Assembly: GCF_000296815.2 (NCBI RefSeq)
Contig: NZ_CAIT01000011.1
Coordinates: 1 to 51,783 of the forward strand
DNA length: 51,783 nt
DNA from: Fibrisoma limi BUZ 3
GTDB lineage: Bacteria; Bacteroidota; Bacteroidia; Cytophagales; Spirosomataceae
Direction: 5' to 3'
Shown here: positions 14,925 to 25,300 of the stretch, one piece after another
How the letters are laid out: each line of letters begins with the position of its first letter
Position numbering within the stretch: the first letter of the stretch is position 1
Made by a program: the position numbers and the translations under genes
Notes under the pieces: model-generated
Told to the model about the DNA's origin: nothing
The model's database searches: none
What the model saw: only the letters and a program-made list of their open reading frames with translations

Positions 14925-16532
14925 ATGCAACACCTGAACCGTAGCCTGCTGATTGGGGGGCTGTTGAGTGTGGCGCTGGGACTGTTTTCGGAAACCCACG
15001 CCCAGACTACGATTCTATCGGGAACGCCTGGGCAGAAGGCGGACTCAGCAAGTGTCATTAAGGCCGATACAGTGGCCTATGTTCCGACTGTTCCAGACAG
15101 TTTGATTATTGATCGGCTCGCGGCCCTGCAAAAAAATATTCCGCTGCCCTACCACAAGACGGTTCATGCGTATGTCGATTACTTTACGTTCCGTAAGGCG
15201 AGCTTTACGCGTACGATGCTGGAGCGTATGCCGCTGTTTTTTCCTCTTTACGAGCGCCTGCTGGCTCAGTACGGATTACCCGATGAGTTAAAATACCTTT
15301 CCATTGTGGAGTCGGCGCTGAATCCACGGGCCATCTCACACGCGGGGGCGGGTGGGCTCTGGCAGATCATGCCGGGCACCGGACGCGACCTGCGGTTGTA
15401 TCAGGATGACTACGTTGATGAGCGCATGGATCCTGTTAAAGCTACCGAAGCGGCCTGTAAATACCTGCGTGATCTGTACAACATCTTCGGTGACTGGCAT
15501 TTGGCGCTGGCGGCCTACAACAGTGGCCCCGGCAAGGTAAAACGTGCCATGCGTCGGTCAGGGGGCGATTCGTTCTGGACGGTTTTTGACCATTTACCGA
15601 AAGAGACCCGAGCGTATGTACCTCAGTTCATCGCTCAGATTTACATGATGAACCATGCCAACGACCACGGGATCGTGGCTGAAACGATTGAACACCCAAT
15701 TCCGCACGATACCATCCAGATTCATGGGTATTTCAACCTGGAAACGTTTGCTAAGCACAGTCAGATTGCGCTGGAAGATTTGAAAAAAATGAACCCGGCC
15801 GTTACGACTACCATTCTGCCTGAGTACACCCGAGGTTATCCCTTACGCATACCACGTGCCAATTATGGGTACTTTGCTTCACGTCGACGGGCCATTATGG
15901 ATTCGGCCGGTCGGATACCGGTAGCCATGGCTCACGTGCTGCTGGCTTCGGCGGAGGATGTTCAGTATAACGACTCGCTGGGTAAATTATATGCCAACCG
16001 GGATGTTTCGCCATTGGCTGATCTGATGCTGGAAGAACTGACAGAGGAGACGGAGTCAGCTAAAAAAGCCGGTGGAAAAGCATCGGCACTGGCAGCGAAC
16101 GAAGAGCCCGAAGCAGACGACATTGAGACGGTGGTGCTGAAGAAGCCCCGCAAGCAGACGCATACCGTAAGACGGGGTGAGAGCTTATTTCGGCTGGCCG
16201 ATCGATACAACGTAGAAGTGTATGACCTGAAGCGGTGGAATCACCTGCGGTCAAACGCCATTCGACCGGGACAGAAGCTGGTCGTATTGAAAGAAGCCGC
16301 TGAAACGCGCTCTGAACAACTGGCCGAGCAGGGAACACCAAAAGGGCAGAAAAAAGCCGCGGTGGCGGCTAGTACGAAGCGCTATAAACCCCGGTATCAT
16401 CGAGTTCAGGCGGGCGATACGTTGTGGAACATCTCCCAGCGCTACGGTGGAATTTCCATTGACAAGCTGAAGAAAATGAATCACATTCGGGGAAACTCAC
16501 TTAAACCCGGCCAGAAACTGATAGTAGGGTAA
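14925..16532 (+). CDS. Membrane-associated lytic murein transglycosylase with two LysM domains (MltD-like)
   Basis: A 535-residue exported peptidoglycan lyase. Signal peptide to about residue 26 (T-H-A-Q). The SLT domain (about 105-270) shows the catalytic glutamate Glu129 in S-I-V-E-S-A-L-N-P, the G-A-G-G-L-W-Q-I-M-P-G-T motif and A-A-Y-N-S-G-P-G-K. A linker with charged low-complexity sequence (about 370-410) leads to LysM domains at about 413-456 and 492-535, each opening H-x-V-x-x-G-[ED]-[ST]-L. The enzyme cleaves the MurNAc-GlcNAc bond to give 1,6-anhydro ends, and the LysM modules bind glycan. There is no lipobox, unlike E. coli MltD. Followed by a terminator. Confidence 0.93.
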   Translation: MQHLNRSLLIGGLLSVALGLFSETHAQTTILSGTPGQKADSASVIKADTVAYVPTVPDSLIIDRLAALQKNIPLPYHKTVHAYVDYFTFRKASFTRTMLERMPLFFPLYERLLAQYGLPDELKYLSIVESALNPRAISHAGAGGLWQIMPGTGRDLRLYQDDYVDERMDPVKATEAACKYLRDLYNIFGDWHLALAAYNSGPGKVKRAMRRSGGDSFWTVFDHLPKETRAYVPQFIAQIYMMNHANDHGIVAETIEHPIPHDTIQIHGYFNLETFAKHSQIALEDLKKMNPAVTTTILPEYTRGYPLRIPRANYGYFASRRRAIMDSAGRIPVAMAHVLLASAEDVQYNDSLGKLYANRDVSPLADLMLEELTEETESAKKAGGKASALAANEEPEADDIETVVLKKPRKQTHTVRRGESLFRLADRYNVEVYDLKRWNHLRSNAIRPGQKLVVLKEAAETRSEQLAEQGTPKGQKKAAVAASTKRYKPRYHRVQAGDTLWNISQRYGGISIDKLKKMNHIRGNSLKPGQKLIVG

Positions 16533-16543
16533 ACCTGCCGATT

Positions 16544-16578
16544 AACCCACGATTTACTCAGAAAAGTCGTGGGTTTTT
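16544..16578 (+). terminator. Terminator after the lytic transglycosylase gene
   Basis: AACCCACGA (16544-16552) pairs with TCGTGGGTT (16567-16575) and runs into five T residues, 12 bp after the stop. Confidence 0.8.
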
Positions 16579-16695
16579 GTATATTTACCAGATTGACAGT
16601 TGCTTATGGGCTGACTTATTGGCCTCTATTGGAGTTTGGCCCTCAAGCCTACAGCTCACGTATAAACCATTTTCTGAACGCGTTACGCAGGATTA

Positions 16696-17286
16696 ATGAT
16701 TGCCTATTTAGACGGTACGCTGGCTTATAAAGAACCAACGCACGCCATTATCGATGTACAGGGGGTTGGCTATTCAGTTCATATTTCCCTTCAAACATAC
16801 GCTACGCTGCCGGGCGGTGGCGAGCGCGTAAAATTGTTTATCCATCATCATTTTCGGGAAGATGCGCAGACGCTGTTTGCATTTGCGTCGGCCGACGAAA
16901 AATCGCTTTTTCTGGACCTGATCGGCGTATCAGGCGTAGGCCCAAACACCGCGCTGGGAATGCTATCGGCCATGCAGCCGGGCGATCTTCGGCTGGCTAT
17001 ACTGGGCGAAAACGTCAGGGCTGTGCAGGCGATCAAGGGTATTGGTGCTAAAACAGCGCAGCGTATTATTCTTGAATTGCGCGATAAGATGAAAAAATCA
17101 GGTGTTGTGCCTGATGGACCAACGTACCGGCAACAGGCGGCTGCCAATCCGGTGCGCGAGGAAGCCCTGGCCGCGCTCGTTGCCCTGGGCTTCCCAAAAC
17201 CGACCGCTGAGAAGAGCGTGGACGACATCCTGAGGGCAGACGCTGGGCTGTCGGTGGAAGAGGTCATTCGCCAGGCGTTGCGATAA
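16696..17286 (+). CDS. ruvA: Holliday junction branch migration complex subunit RuvA
   Basis: A 196-residue protein that binds four-way DNA junctions and recruits the RuvB motor. The N-terminal OB-fold domain opens M-I-A-Y-L-D-G-T-L. Two helix-hairpin-helix motifs follow, seen as L-I-G-V-S-G-V-G-P-N-T-A and I-K-G-I-G-A-K-T-A-Q-R-I, and a C-terminal domain for RuvB contact opens at E-E-A-L-A-A-L-V-A-L-G-F. Full length and intact. In many Bacteroidota ruvA directly precedes sprA; here an accessory gene pair intervenes. Ends at a terminator. Confidence 0.97.
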   Translation: MIAYLDGTLAYKEPTHAIIDVQGVGYSVHISLQTYATLPGGGERVKLFIHHHFREDAQTLFAFASADEKSLFLDLIGVSGVGPNTALGMLSAMQPGDLRLAILGENVRAVQAIKGIGAKTAQRIILELRDKMKKSGVVPDGPTYRQQAAANPVREEALAALVALGFPKPTAEKSVDDILRADAGLSVEEVIRQALR

Positions 17287-17295
17287 AGCTAACCG

Positions 17296-17329
17296 ACTCC
17301 CTCATTAACCGCTTAGTGAGGGAGTTTTT
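17296..17329 (+). terminator. Terminator after ruvA
   Basis: ACTCCCTCA (17296-17304) pairs with TGAGGGAGT (17317-17325), followed by a T run, starting 10 bp after the stop. It may also serve the convergent Kunitz gene, whose stop is at 17336. Confidence 0.8.
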
Positions 17330-17335
17330 GCAGGG

Positions 17336-17584
17336 CTACTTTGAACAGGTACAGGCACTACATTCTTCCAGGGTGTTGAACGGAACGACCCCACCGCAAC
17401 CACCCCAAACGAACTCCTTGCAGCGGTTTTCCTTTTTATCGTAAAAATACTTTCTGAAATATGCTTTGCAAGGCCCGGTTTCTGGCTCCAGCTCGCACCG
17501 TTCCGGTTTGGTGCAGTCGCTCTGGCAGTTTTGCAGCATCAGCAGCACACTGAATAGGTAGACGTAACAGCTCGGCTTCTTCAT
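17336..17584 (-). CDS. Kunitz/BPTI-type protease inhibitor, exported
   Basis: An 82-residue protein with an N-terminal hydrophobic segment (residues 7-17) and a possible relaxed lipobox L-Q-N-C (Cys20). Residues 30-80 form a Kunitz domain: C30-x8-C39-x15-C55-x7-C63-x11-C75, with G-P-C-K-A around the reactive site, Y-F-Y-D and F-V-W-G-G-C. The first four spacings equal those of bovine pancreatic trypsin inhibitor; the fifth is one residue shorter, and the end is C-S-A-C-T-C rather than C-x3-C. An extra Cys24 may pair with one of the two terminal cysteines. The P1 residue is Lys40, as in BPTI, which predicts inhibition of trypsin-like proteases. Kunitz domains are common in animals and rare in bacteria. 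Divergent from the DUF1593 gene. Confidence 0.88.
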   Translation of the reverse strand: MKKPSCYVYLFSVLLMLQNCQSDCTKPERCELEPETGPCKAYFRKYFYDKKENRCKEFVWGGCGGVVPFNTLEECSACTCSK

Positions 17585-17634
17585 GGTGGTATAAGACCCA
17601 TCGGGTGGGAGAATGGTTGTATAATGCGCTGGCT

Positions 17635-19050
17635 ATGAAATTGATTCTATCGCTTTTTCTTATCCTCACCGTTGTTGCAAGCTACGTGCGCGATTATTCA
17701 GGGCCAATACAGCACACGGTTCATCAGAAAGTACATTCTGATAAACCCCGCGTTATCATTCTGACCGACATCAGCAGCCTTGATCAGAAACAGGGCGAAC
17801 CCGATGACGGCCAGTCGTTGATTCGGCTGATGCTGTACACGAACGAACTGGAGGTAGAAGGGCTGATTGCATCGTCGAATCTACGCCACGGTCAGATCGT
17901 GCGGCCGGAACTGATTCAGCGGGTAATTTCGGCCTATGGCCAGGTTCACCGTAATCTGCTGAACCATAGTGCGGCTTATCCACCGGCCGCTCAGTTGAAC
18001 CAACTCGTTAGAGCCGGACAGCCCGTTGCCGGGCCGGGGCAACCATTGGAAAATAGTGTTGGTGCAGGCAAGGATACAGAAGCATCGGACTGGATTATTC
18101 AAGTGGTTGATCAGGCTGACCCACGACCGGTCTGGGTGTGCATCTGGGGCGGGTCAGCCGATTTGGCACAGGCCTTATGGAAGGTCAGACAAACCCGGTC
18201 TGCTGATGCAATTGATGCGTTTGTCGCGAAGCTACGGGTGCATGCTATTTACGACCAGGACCAGACGGGCCCTTGGATTCGGGAACAGTTTCCGAACCTG
18301 TTTTACATCCTGCGTAACCACGGTATTCGGGGAATGTACCGGGGTGGTGATCGAACGCTGCTGGATTCGGTCTGGGTGGCCGAGAACATACAGCATGGGC
18401 ATGGCCCGTTGGGTGCCCTCTACGTGAATTACCGGGGTGGCGACATCTGGAGCCGTCAGCTCGGGCCGGTTATGGGTATCAAGGAAGGGGATACGCCGTC
18501 GTTTCTGGGGTTACTGTCCAATGGACTAAACGTATGGGGCCAGCCTGAACTGGGCGGCTGGGGTGGACGGTTCAGGCGAAAGCAGCAAAATCAGTACGTC
18601 GAAGCGGTTGATTCGGTGGGGCAGTTTGCCGATGATCCTGACCCGCGAATGGCGGCTGTGTACCGCTGGCGTGAGGCCTGGCAGCATGATTTTCAGGCGC
18701 GGCTCGACTGGTGTACAAAGTCTTACCTCAACGCCAACCATCCACCCGTAGCGGTGATTCGAAACGGTGCGAAGGAATTGTTTTCTGAATTGAACGTACC
18801 GGCCGGGACATCACTCGCCCTGAACGGAGAAGCATCTCGCGATCCGGACGGCGACCGACTGCGCTTCCGCTGGCTGGCTTATCCAAATCCGGGTGCTGGA
18901 TTTCCTGAGCCACTTTCTGAGCAGACCAATCTGAACATTCAGATACCGGCAGCGTGGAAAGGCCGACGCATCTCTATTGTGCTTGACGTAACGGATACAG
19001 GAAGTCCTAATCTGACGAGTTACAGACGTTTACTGATTGAGGTACAATAA
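17635..19050 (+). CDS. DUF1593 nucleoside hydrolase-like exported protein
   Basis: A 471-residue protein, started at 17635 (M-K-L-I-L-S-L-F-L) because this gives a normal signal peptide; an in-frame ATG ten codons earlier is less suitable. The nucleoside-hydrolase-like domain opens R-V-I-I-L-T-D-I-S and has E-P-D-D-G-Q-S-L, typical of DUF1593, a group often found with polysaccharide-degradation genes. The C-terminal ~100 residues (from N-H-P-P-V-A-V) form an Ig-like module with the D-P-D-G-D turn. The substrate is unknown; hydrolysis of a glycoside is possible. Its start is 50 bp from that of the Kunitz gene on the other strand, so the two share a promoter region. Confidence 0.87.
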   Translation: MKLILSLFLILTVVASYVRDYSGPIQHTVHQKVHSDKPRVIILTDISSLDQKQGEPDDGQSLIRLMLYTNELEVEGLIASSNLRHGQIVRPELIQRVISAYGQVHRNLLNHSAAYPPAAQLNQLVRAGQPVAGPGQPLENSVGAGKDTEASDWIIQVVDQADPRPVWVCIWGGSADLAQALWKVRQTRSADAIDAFVAKLRVHAIYDQDQTGPWIREQFPNLFYILRNHGIRGMYRGGDRTLLDSVWVAENIQHGHGPLGALYVNYRGGDIWSRQLGPVMGIKEGDTPSFLGLLSNGLNVWGQPELGGWGGRFRRKQQNQYVEAVDSVGQFADDPDPRMAAVYRWREAWQHDFQARLDWCTKSYLNANHPPVAVIRNGAKELFSELNVPAGTSLALNGEASRDPDGDRLRFRWLAYPNPGAGFPEPLSEQTNLNIQIPAAWKGRRISIVLDVTDTGSPNLTSYRRLLIEVQ

Positions 19051-19367
19051 ACTTTTACGGTAATTGTGATTATTTAACTTAATCGTAATAAAGTATAAGA
19101 AACAGATAATCAGAACGAACGGATAAATGAGACATTGTTCGTGAACAAATCGGAAAATAGTTAAGCGCCCGTTTCGTTAGTGTTCTATAAAAGATGTAGG
19201 TTTTTCGTAGTTTTACGATTCGTCAAACTCGACATGGCTGCTGAATGGCACGATTCATGAACGTTTAAAAAATATACTGCGCTATTAGACGATTGGCCCG
19301 ATATTGGCCGTTTGTAGATAGGACTTAACCGTCAGATTACCACTATTGAACCTGAAAGTACCCCCTA
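19051..19367. other. Long AT-rich leader region before sprA
   Basis: These 317 bp hold no gene that I can support. They are AT-richer than the flanks and contain a palindrome TTGTTC-GT-GAACAA (19135-19148) and a smaller one TCGTA-GTTT-TACGA near 19207. No exact TAnnTTTG element was found, so the sprA promoter is not located. The region probably carries sprA transcription control and a long 5' leader. Confidence 0.4.
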
Positions 19368-22300
19368 ATGGTGAACCCTTACCTTGTTCACAAGTACATA
19401 CTCAACTACCTGCGCTTAACCACGTTGATCAATCCCGATAGGGGGCATAACGTGTGGCTTGTAGCGGTAGTATGGCTTTTGTTGGGCCTTAATTTCTCCC
19501 ACGCGCAGGATCAGCCACGGCGGAATGCAGGCCGACGCCAGCAGGCCGCAGCCGATTCAGCGCGGGCCGTAGCCCGTCGACGCGCAGCATTTCGTGCCGA
19601 TTCGATCAAGCAGGCCATTCAGGAGCGTAACGACAGCATCCGGGCCGCTCGCAGCGCCAACCGTCGGCCCACCGTCAACTGGCCCGACCGTCGGTCAACT
19701 CGTTTTTCAGAACGGCCGTCGAAGTCTCCCTATATTCTGCGCGACCCTAAGGGCGTTTCCACCGATTTCCAGCTTGACCCAACTGGTGGCATCGGCGTTA
19801 CTGAGCGCGTCCGGCCGGGCGTGTCGTTGTCCGGCGCTCCACTTCCCAACAGCGTACAGGGCCGCTCGGGCGATTTAACGACGCCACCCTCGGCTGCAAC
19901 ACCAACGACTACACCACCGGGAACGCTTTCGCCGGGTGTTCCAATTGGCGGGGCATTGCCTCCGTCAAATTATGGGTTACCGTACCGTCCGGCCGAGATC
20001 ATTCCGTTTTCTACTTATAACCAGTTACAGAACCAACGTGTTCAACAAAATTTATGGCGGGAGTATGGTGCCCGGCGGGATGGTCAAAGTTCGGTGACAG
20101 GTCGGGGGCTGGTTCCCAAACTGGAACTACCACCGGTGATCGACCGGCTGTTTGGCGGAGGGGGCGTGAATTTTAAGCCAAATGGCTTCGTAACCCTTGA
20201 TTTTGGGTATCTATACCAGTTTATTGATAACCCGGTAATTCCCGTACGTCAGCGTCGGAACGGTAATTTCCTGTTCAACGAGCAGATCAGTATTAACTTC
20301 AACGGGCAGGTTGGCGAACGGCTGGGCGTACTGGCCAATTTTGATACCAAAGCTGCGTTCAACTTTGAGAACGCATTGAAACTGAACTACCGGCCCGCCG
20401 GTGGATTGCCGTCGATTGGATCAAATGGTATCGGCGGGTTACCGTCCAATCCCCTCAACAACGTACAGAACCCGTTGCAGAACGGCCTGCCGACACCAAC
20501 TGTGCCGGGGCAGTTTCAGCCGCAGAACGAAAGCATTATCCAGGGCCTGGAAGCGGGTAATATTAGCTGGGCCGTACCGAGTCAGTTGATTCCAGGTGTT
20601 CAGAACCTGTTTGGTGTGAAAACACAGCTACGTTTTGGCAAACTGCGGGCTACGGTCGTTGCGTCGCAGCAGCGGTCGCGTAAGAGCGAGATCGTACTGC
20701 GGGGCGGTACGTCGAACCGGCCGTTTGAGATCCGGGCCGATCAGTACGACGAGAACCGGCACTTCTTTCTGTCGCAGTTTTTCCGAAGCCGCTACGAGCA
20801 ATCGCTGCGGTCGTTGCCGCAGGTCACATCGGGCATCAACGTTACGCGGATTGAAGTGTACGTGACCAACCGGACCAATACGACCGAGTCGCTGCGGAAT
20901 ATCGTAGGTTTTCAGGATTTGGGCGAGGGCTCACCTTACAATGCCAACAACCCAAACCTACAGCCGATCAACCGTAGTTCGCCCGCCGACAACCGGGCTA
21001 ATGGGCTGTTTGGCCGACTGACGTCCAATCCGCAGAATCCTCTTCGGCAGGTGGACCAAACCAACGAGGTGCTGGCCAGTACGTACAACCTGCAAAAAAC
21101 TGTAGATTTTGAATTGTTACGGGGGGCCAAACGGCTGACCGAACGTGAATTTAAACTCCAGCCTGATCTGGGTTATATCTCGCTCGTAACGCCCCTGCGC
21201 AACGACGAAATCCTGGCCGTTGCCTACGAATACACGTACCAGGGCCGTCGCTACAAAGTCGGTGAGCTAACCGAGGACTACCAAAGCCGTGAGCCCAGAG
21301 AGGTTTTGATACTGAAGTTGTTGAAGTCGTCGACGATCCGCAACAACCTCCAGTTGCCGATGTGGAACCTGATGATGAAAAACATCTATTCGCTCAATAC
21401 GGCTCAGATCGCGCGGCAGGGATTCCAGCTACGGATTGTGTATAAAGACGACCTGACGGGTATCGATAACCCCAACCTCCAGGAAGGTACGCAGCTTCAG
21501 AACCGGCCGCTGGTGCAGGTATTTGGCATGGACCGGCTCAATCAGCAACTGGACGCTCAGCCCGACGGGAATTTTGATTTTGTCGAGAACTACACCGTTG
21601 ACAGCCGCTACGGTAAAATTATCTTCCCCATACTGGAGCCTTTCGGGTCGTATCTTGAGCGGCAATTCCTGCCCGGCGAAGAAGCCCTGCGTGCCAAGTA
21701 TGTATTCAATGAATTGTACCGCACCACACTGGCCGATGCGCAGCAGATCGCCGATAAAAACAAGTTCTTTCTGAGGGGGGCGTACCAGTCGGGCAACGGG
21801 GCGGAAGTACAGCTTCCCTACGGTGTCAACGAACAGTCGGTACAGGTAACGGCCGGGGGCGTACCGCTGGTCGCTGGCCAGGACTACGTACTCGAAAGCC
21901 AGACCGGGCGGCTGCGCATTGTGAACGAAAGCGTAACGAACTCGGGGCGCGAGATTCGCATCAGTTTCGAGCAGCCCGACCTGTTTCAGAATCAGATCCG
22001 GACGCTGCTGGGTACGCGCCTGGACTACAGCCTGAGCCCGGACGTGAACCTGGGTATGACGGCCATGCGGATGCGCGAAACGCCCGCGGGTTTCCTGACG
22101 CGTGTGGCCATCGGTAATGAACCGGTCAACAACACCATTCTTGGGTTCGATGCGAATATCCGCAAGGAGTCGCGGGCGCTGACCCGGCTGCTGGACGCCC
22201 TGCCGCTGATCCAGACGAAAGAGTTATCGACGATTCAATTCCAGGGCGAAGTGGCGCAACTGCTGCCGGGCGTAAATCCCCGGGTAAATAATGACGCGTT

Positions 22301-25300
22301 CATCGACGACTTTGAAGCCGCCCGTACCATCTACGACCTGACACGTCAGCCGACTCGCTGGCGGCTGGGCGCTACGCCACAGCAGTTCCCCCAGGGGTCG
22401 TTCAGCAACCCGCTTGAGTATGCTTATAACCGGGCGCGGATTTCGGTGTATTCCGTTGACCCGACTATTTACGGAACCACCGGCCTGCGAACCGTATCGA
22501 CCGGTATCGATCCTGAACAATTGAATGCATTTGCCTACGAGCGGTACTTCCTGCCCAATGATCTGTTTAAAGGACGGTCGGCGCGGGTTGTGCAGTTGCC
22601 GGAGAGCATTCTTGACGTATCGTACTTCCCAAACGAACGGGGGATGTACAACTATAACCCGAACCTGACCCCCGATGGCCGGTTGCCTAACCCCCGGCAA
22701 AACTTTGGGTCGGTTACGCGGGCGGTGGCGTCGGACATTGACTTTGATAATGCCAACGTCGAGAACATCACGTTCTGGCTGATGGACCCCTTCGTACAGG
22801 GGCCGTCCGGCGTAGTGCGGGGTAGCCCGGATGATTCCAGGAATACGAATAATACAACGGGTGGTAAACTGATTTTCAACCTCGGGGACATTTCGGAGGA
22901 TGTGGTCAAAGACGGCCGTTACCAGTTTGAGAACGGTTTCCCGGCCAACGGCGATACAACCGGTACAAATCGGCAACTGGGTACGGAGCGGACAGCCTGG
23001 GGGCGCGCACCTCTCCAGCAGTTTGTAACCAATGCGTTCCAGAGCGGTGGCCGCGAAAACCAGGATATTGGCCTGGACGGTCTGAAGAACGCGGACGAGC
23101 AAACATTCTTCCGTGACTACCTGAATACGCTCCGGACTCGGGGCGTTACGGGCGAAGCCCTGAACGAGATTGAGAACGACCCGTCTAACGATGATTTCCG
23201 GTTCTATCTTGGCGAACAGGCTGATCAGCAGAAGTATGTTGTGGCCCGCTATAAACGGTTTATGGGCATGGAAAACAACTCCCCCGAAGTTACTGATCCG
23301 AACAACCTGCTGACGCCGGCATCGTCGACCCTGCCGGACATTGAGGATCTGAATATCGACAACACCATCAACGACAACGAAGCGTACTACGAATATGAAG
23401 TAGACCTGCGGCCAAACCGGCTGGAAGTTGGGCAGGGGTACATTGTCGATAAAATCGTTACGCAGCCGCAGGGGCTGCCGCAGCCCGTTACGTGGTATCA
23501 GTTCCGGATACCGGTACGGGAGTTCCTGCGCAAGGTGGGTAATATCAACGGTTTCAAATCGATCCGCTTTGTCCGGATGTACCTGACTGACTTTCAACAG
23601 CCGGTAGTACTGCGGTTTGCGCAGTTGCAAATGGAAGCCAACCAGTATCGTAAGTACACCGGCGATCTGAACCAGCGGGGCTTGCAGGAGGTCCCAGAAC
23701 CGTATGACGCCAACTTTACGGTTTCGACGGTAAATATTGAAGAAAACGGGGATGTGGCAGGGGCTGGAACCGGCGATAAATACATTTACACCGTACCGCC
23801 GGGCTATCGACGCGACCGGGACTACACGCAGGTAAATCAGGTTGAGTTGAACGAGCAGTCGATGCGGATGAGCGTGACGAACCTGCGCGACGGCGACTCC
23901 CGGGCAGCTTTCCGGAACACCAACTTCGATCTTCAGTTTCGGGAGCGGCTGAAGATGTTCATCCACATGCACAACGACCAGAATGAGAGTGGTCAGGTAT
24001 CGGCGTTTGTGCGGATTGGCACCGACTTTACGGATAACTATTACGAAGTAGAGATCCCGAATCTGACCGCAACCCGCGAAGGCGTAACAGATCCCAGTCT
24101 GGTCTGGCCCGTTGAAAACGAACTGGATATTGCGCTCGAAGATTTCATCAACCTTAAACTGAAACGAAATCAGGAGTTAACCCGCCGGACATCGTTGCCG
24201 TTTAGCAGCCGTTCGTCGGATGGTAAGTACATCATCACGGTGGTAGGTAACCCTGACCTGAGTTCGGTGCAGACGGTGATGATTGGGGTGCGAAACCCGA
24301 AAATCCAGGGTGATGGTGAGCGACCGAAAAGCTTTACGATCTGGGTAAACGAACTGCGGGCCAATGGATTCGACCAGCAGGGGGGCATAGCCGCCATCGG
24401 ATCGGTGAACGCCAAACTGGCCGACGTAGCGACTGTGACGGCATCGGGCCGGATCTCAACTTTCGGCTTTGGTGGCGTACAGACTCGTATCGGTGACCGG
24501 ACAAAGGAAACAACCAGTGAGTTTGGCATTTCGTCGGCCATTTCGGTCGATAAGTTCCTGCCCGAGCGGTGGGGGTTCCGGATTCCGCTTTATGTGAACT
24601 ACGACAACCGGAAGGTCGACCCGCATTTTAACCCACTTGATCCGGATACGGAACTCGACAAATCGCTGTCGATCATCGAAAATGTGGACGAACGCGCGGC
24701 TTATCGCCGACTGGTGCAGGATAACTCAACGCGCCGGGGCTACAACTTCTCGAACGTTCGGAAGGTGAAAACGAACCCGAATGCAAAAGCGCACTTCTGG
24801 GATTTTGAGAACTTCGCGTTCACCTATGCCTTCAACGACGCCAGACGGACCAACATCCTGACCGACGAGTACGTGCAGCGGCAGTACCGGGGTGGGATTT
24901 CGTACACGTACAGTAGCCAGCCGAGGGCGTTCGAGCCGTTCCGGAACCGGCAGTCGTTCGATGCTCCGTACCTGCGCTGGCTGAAAGATTTTAACCTGAC
25001 ACTGCTGCCCACACTGGTTTCCATCCGGACGGATATGGACCGCAGCTTCGTCAAAACGCAGCTACGCAACTCTGATTTGACGACGGAGGGCATCATACCG
25101 CAGTTCGAGAAATACTTCCTGTTCAATCGGTACTATGATCTGACCTGGAACCTGACGCGCAACCTCGTGGTGACGTATCGGGGCGTAGCGAACTCAATCA
25201 TCGACGAACCGGCCGGCGATATAAATTCCGAGGCCAAGCGTGACTCGATTCTGCAAAGCATCAGGCGGTTTGGCCGGATCAAGAATTTCGTACAGGATAT

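Noticed and set aside
22224-23972. A 582-codon open frame antisense to sprA
   Set aside because: It mirrors the codon pattern of a long GC-rich gene. sprA is well conserved on the other strand, and the antisense product shows no domain or signal.
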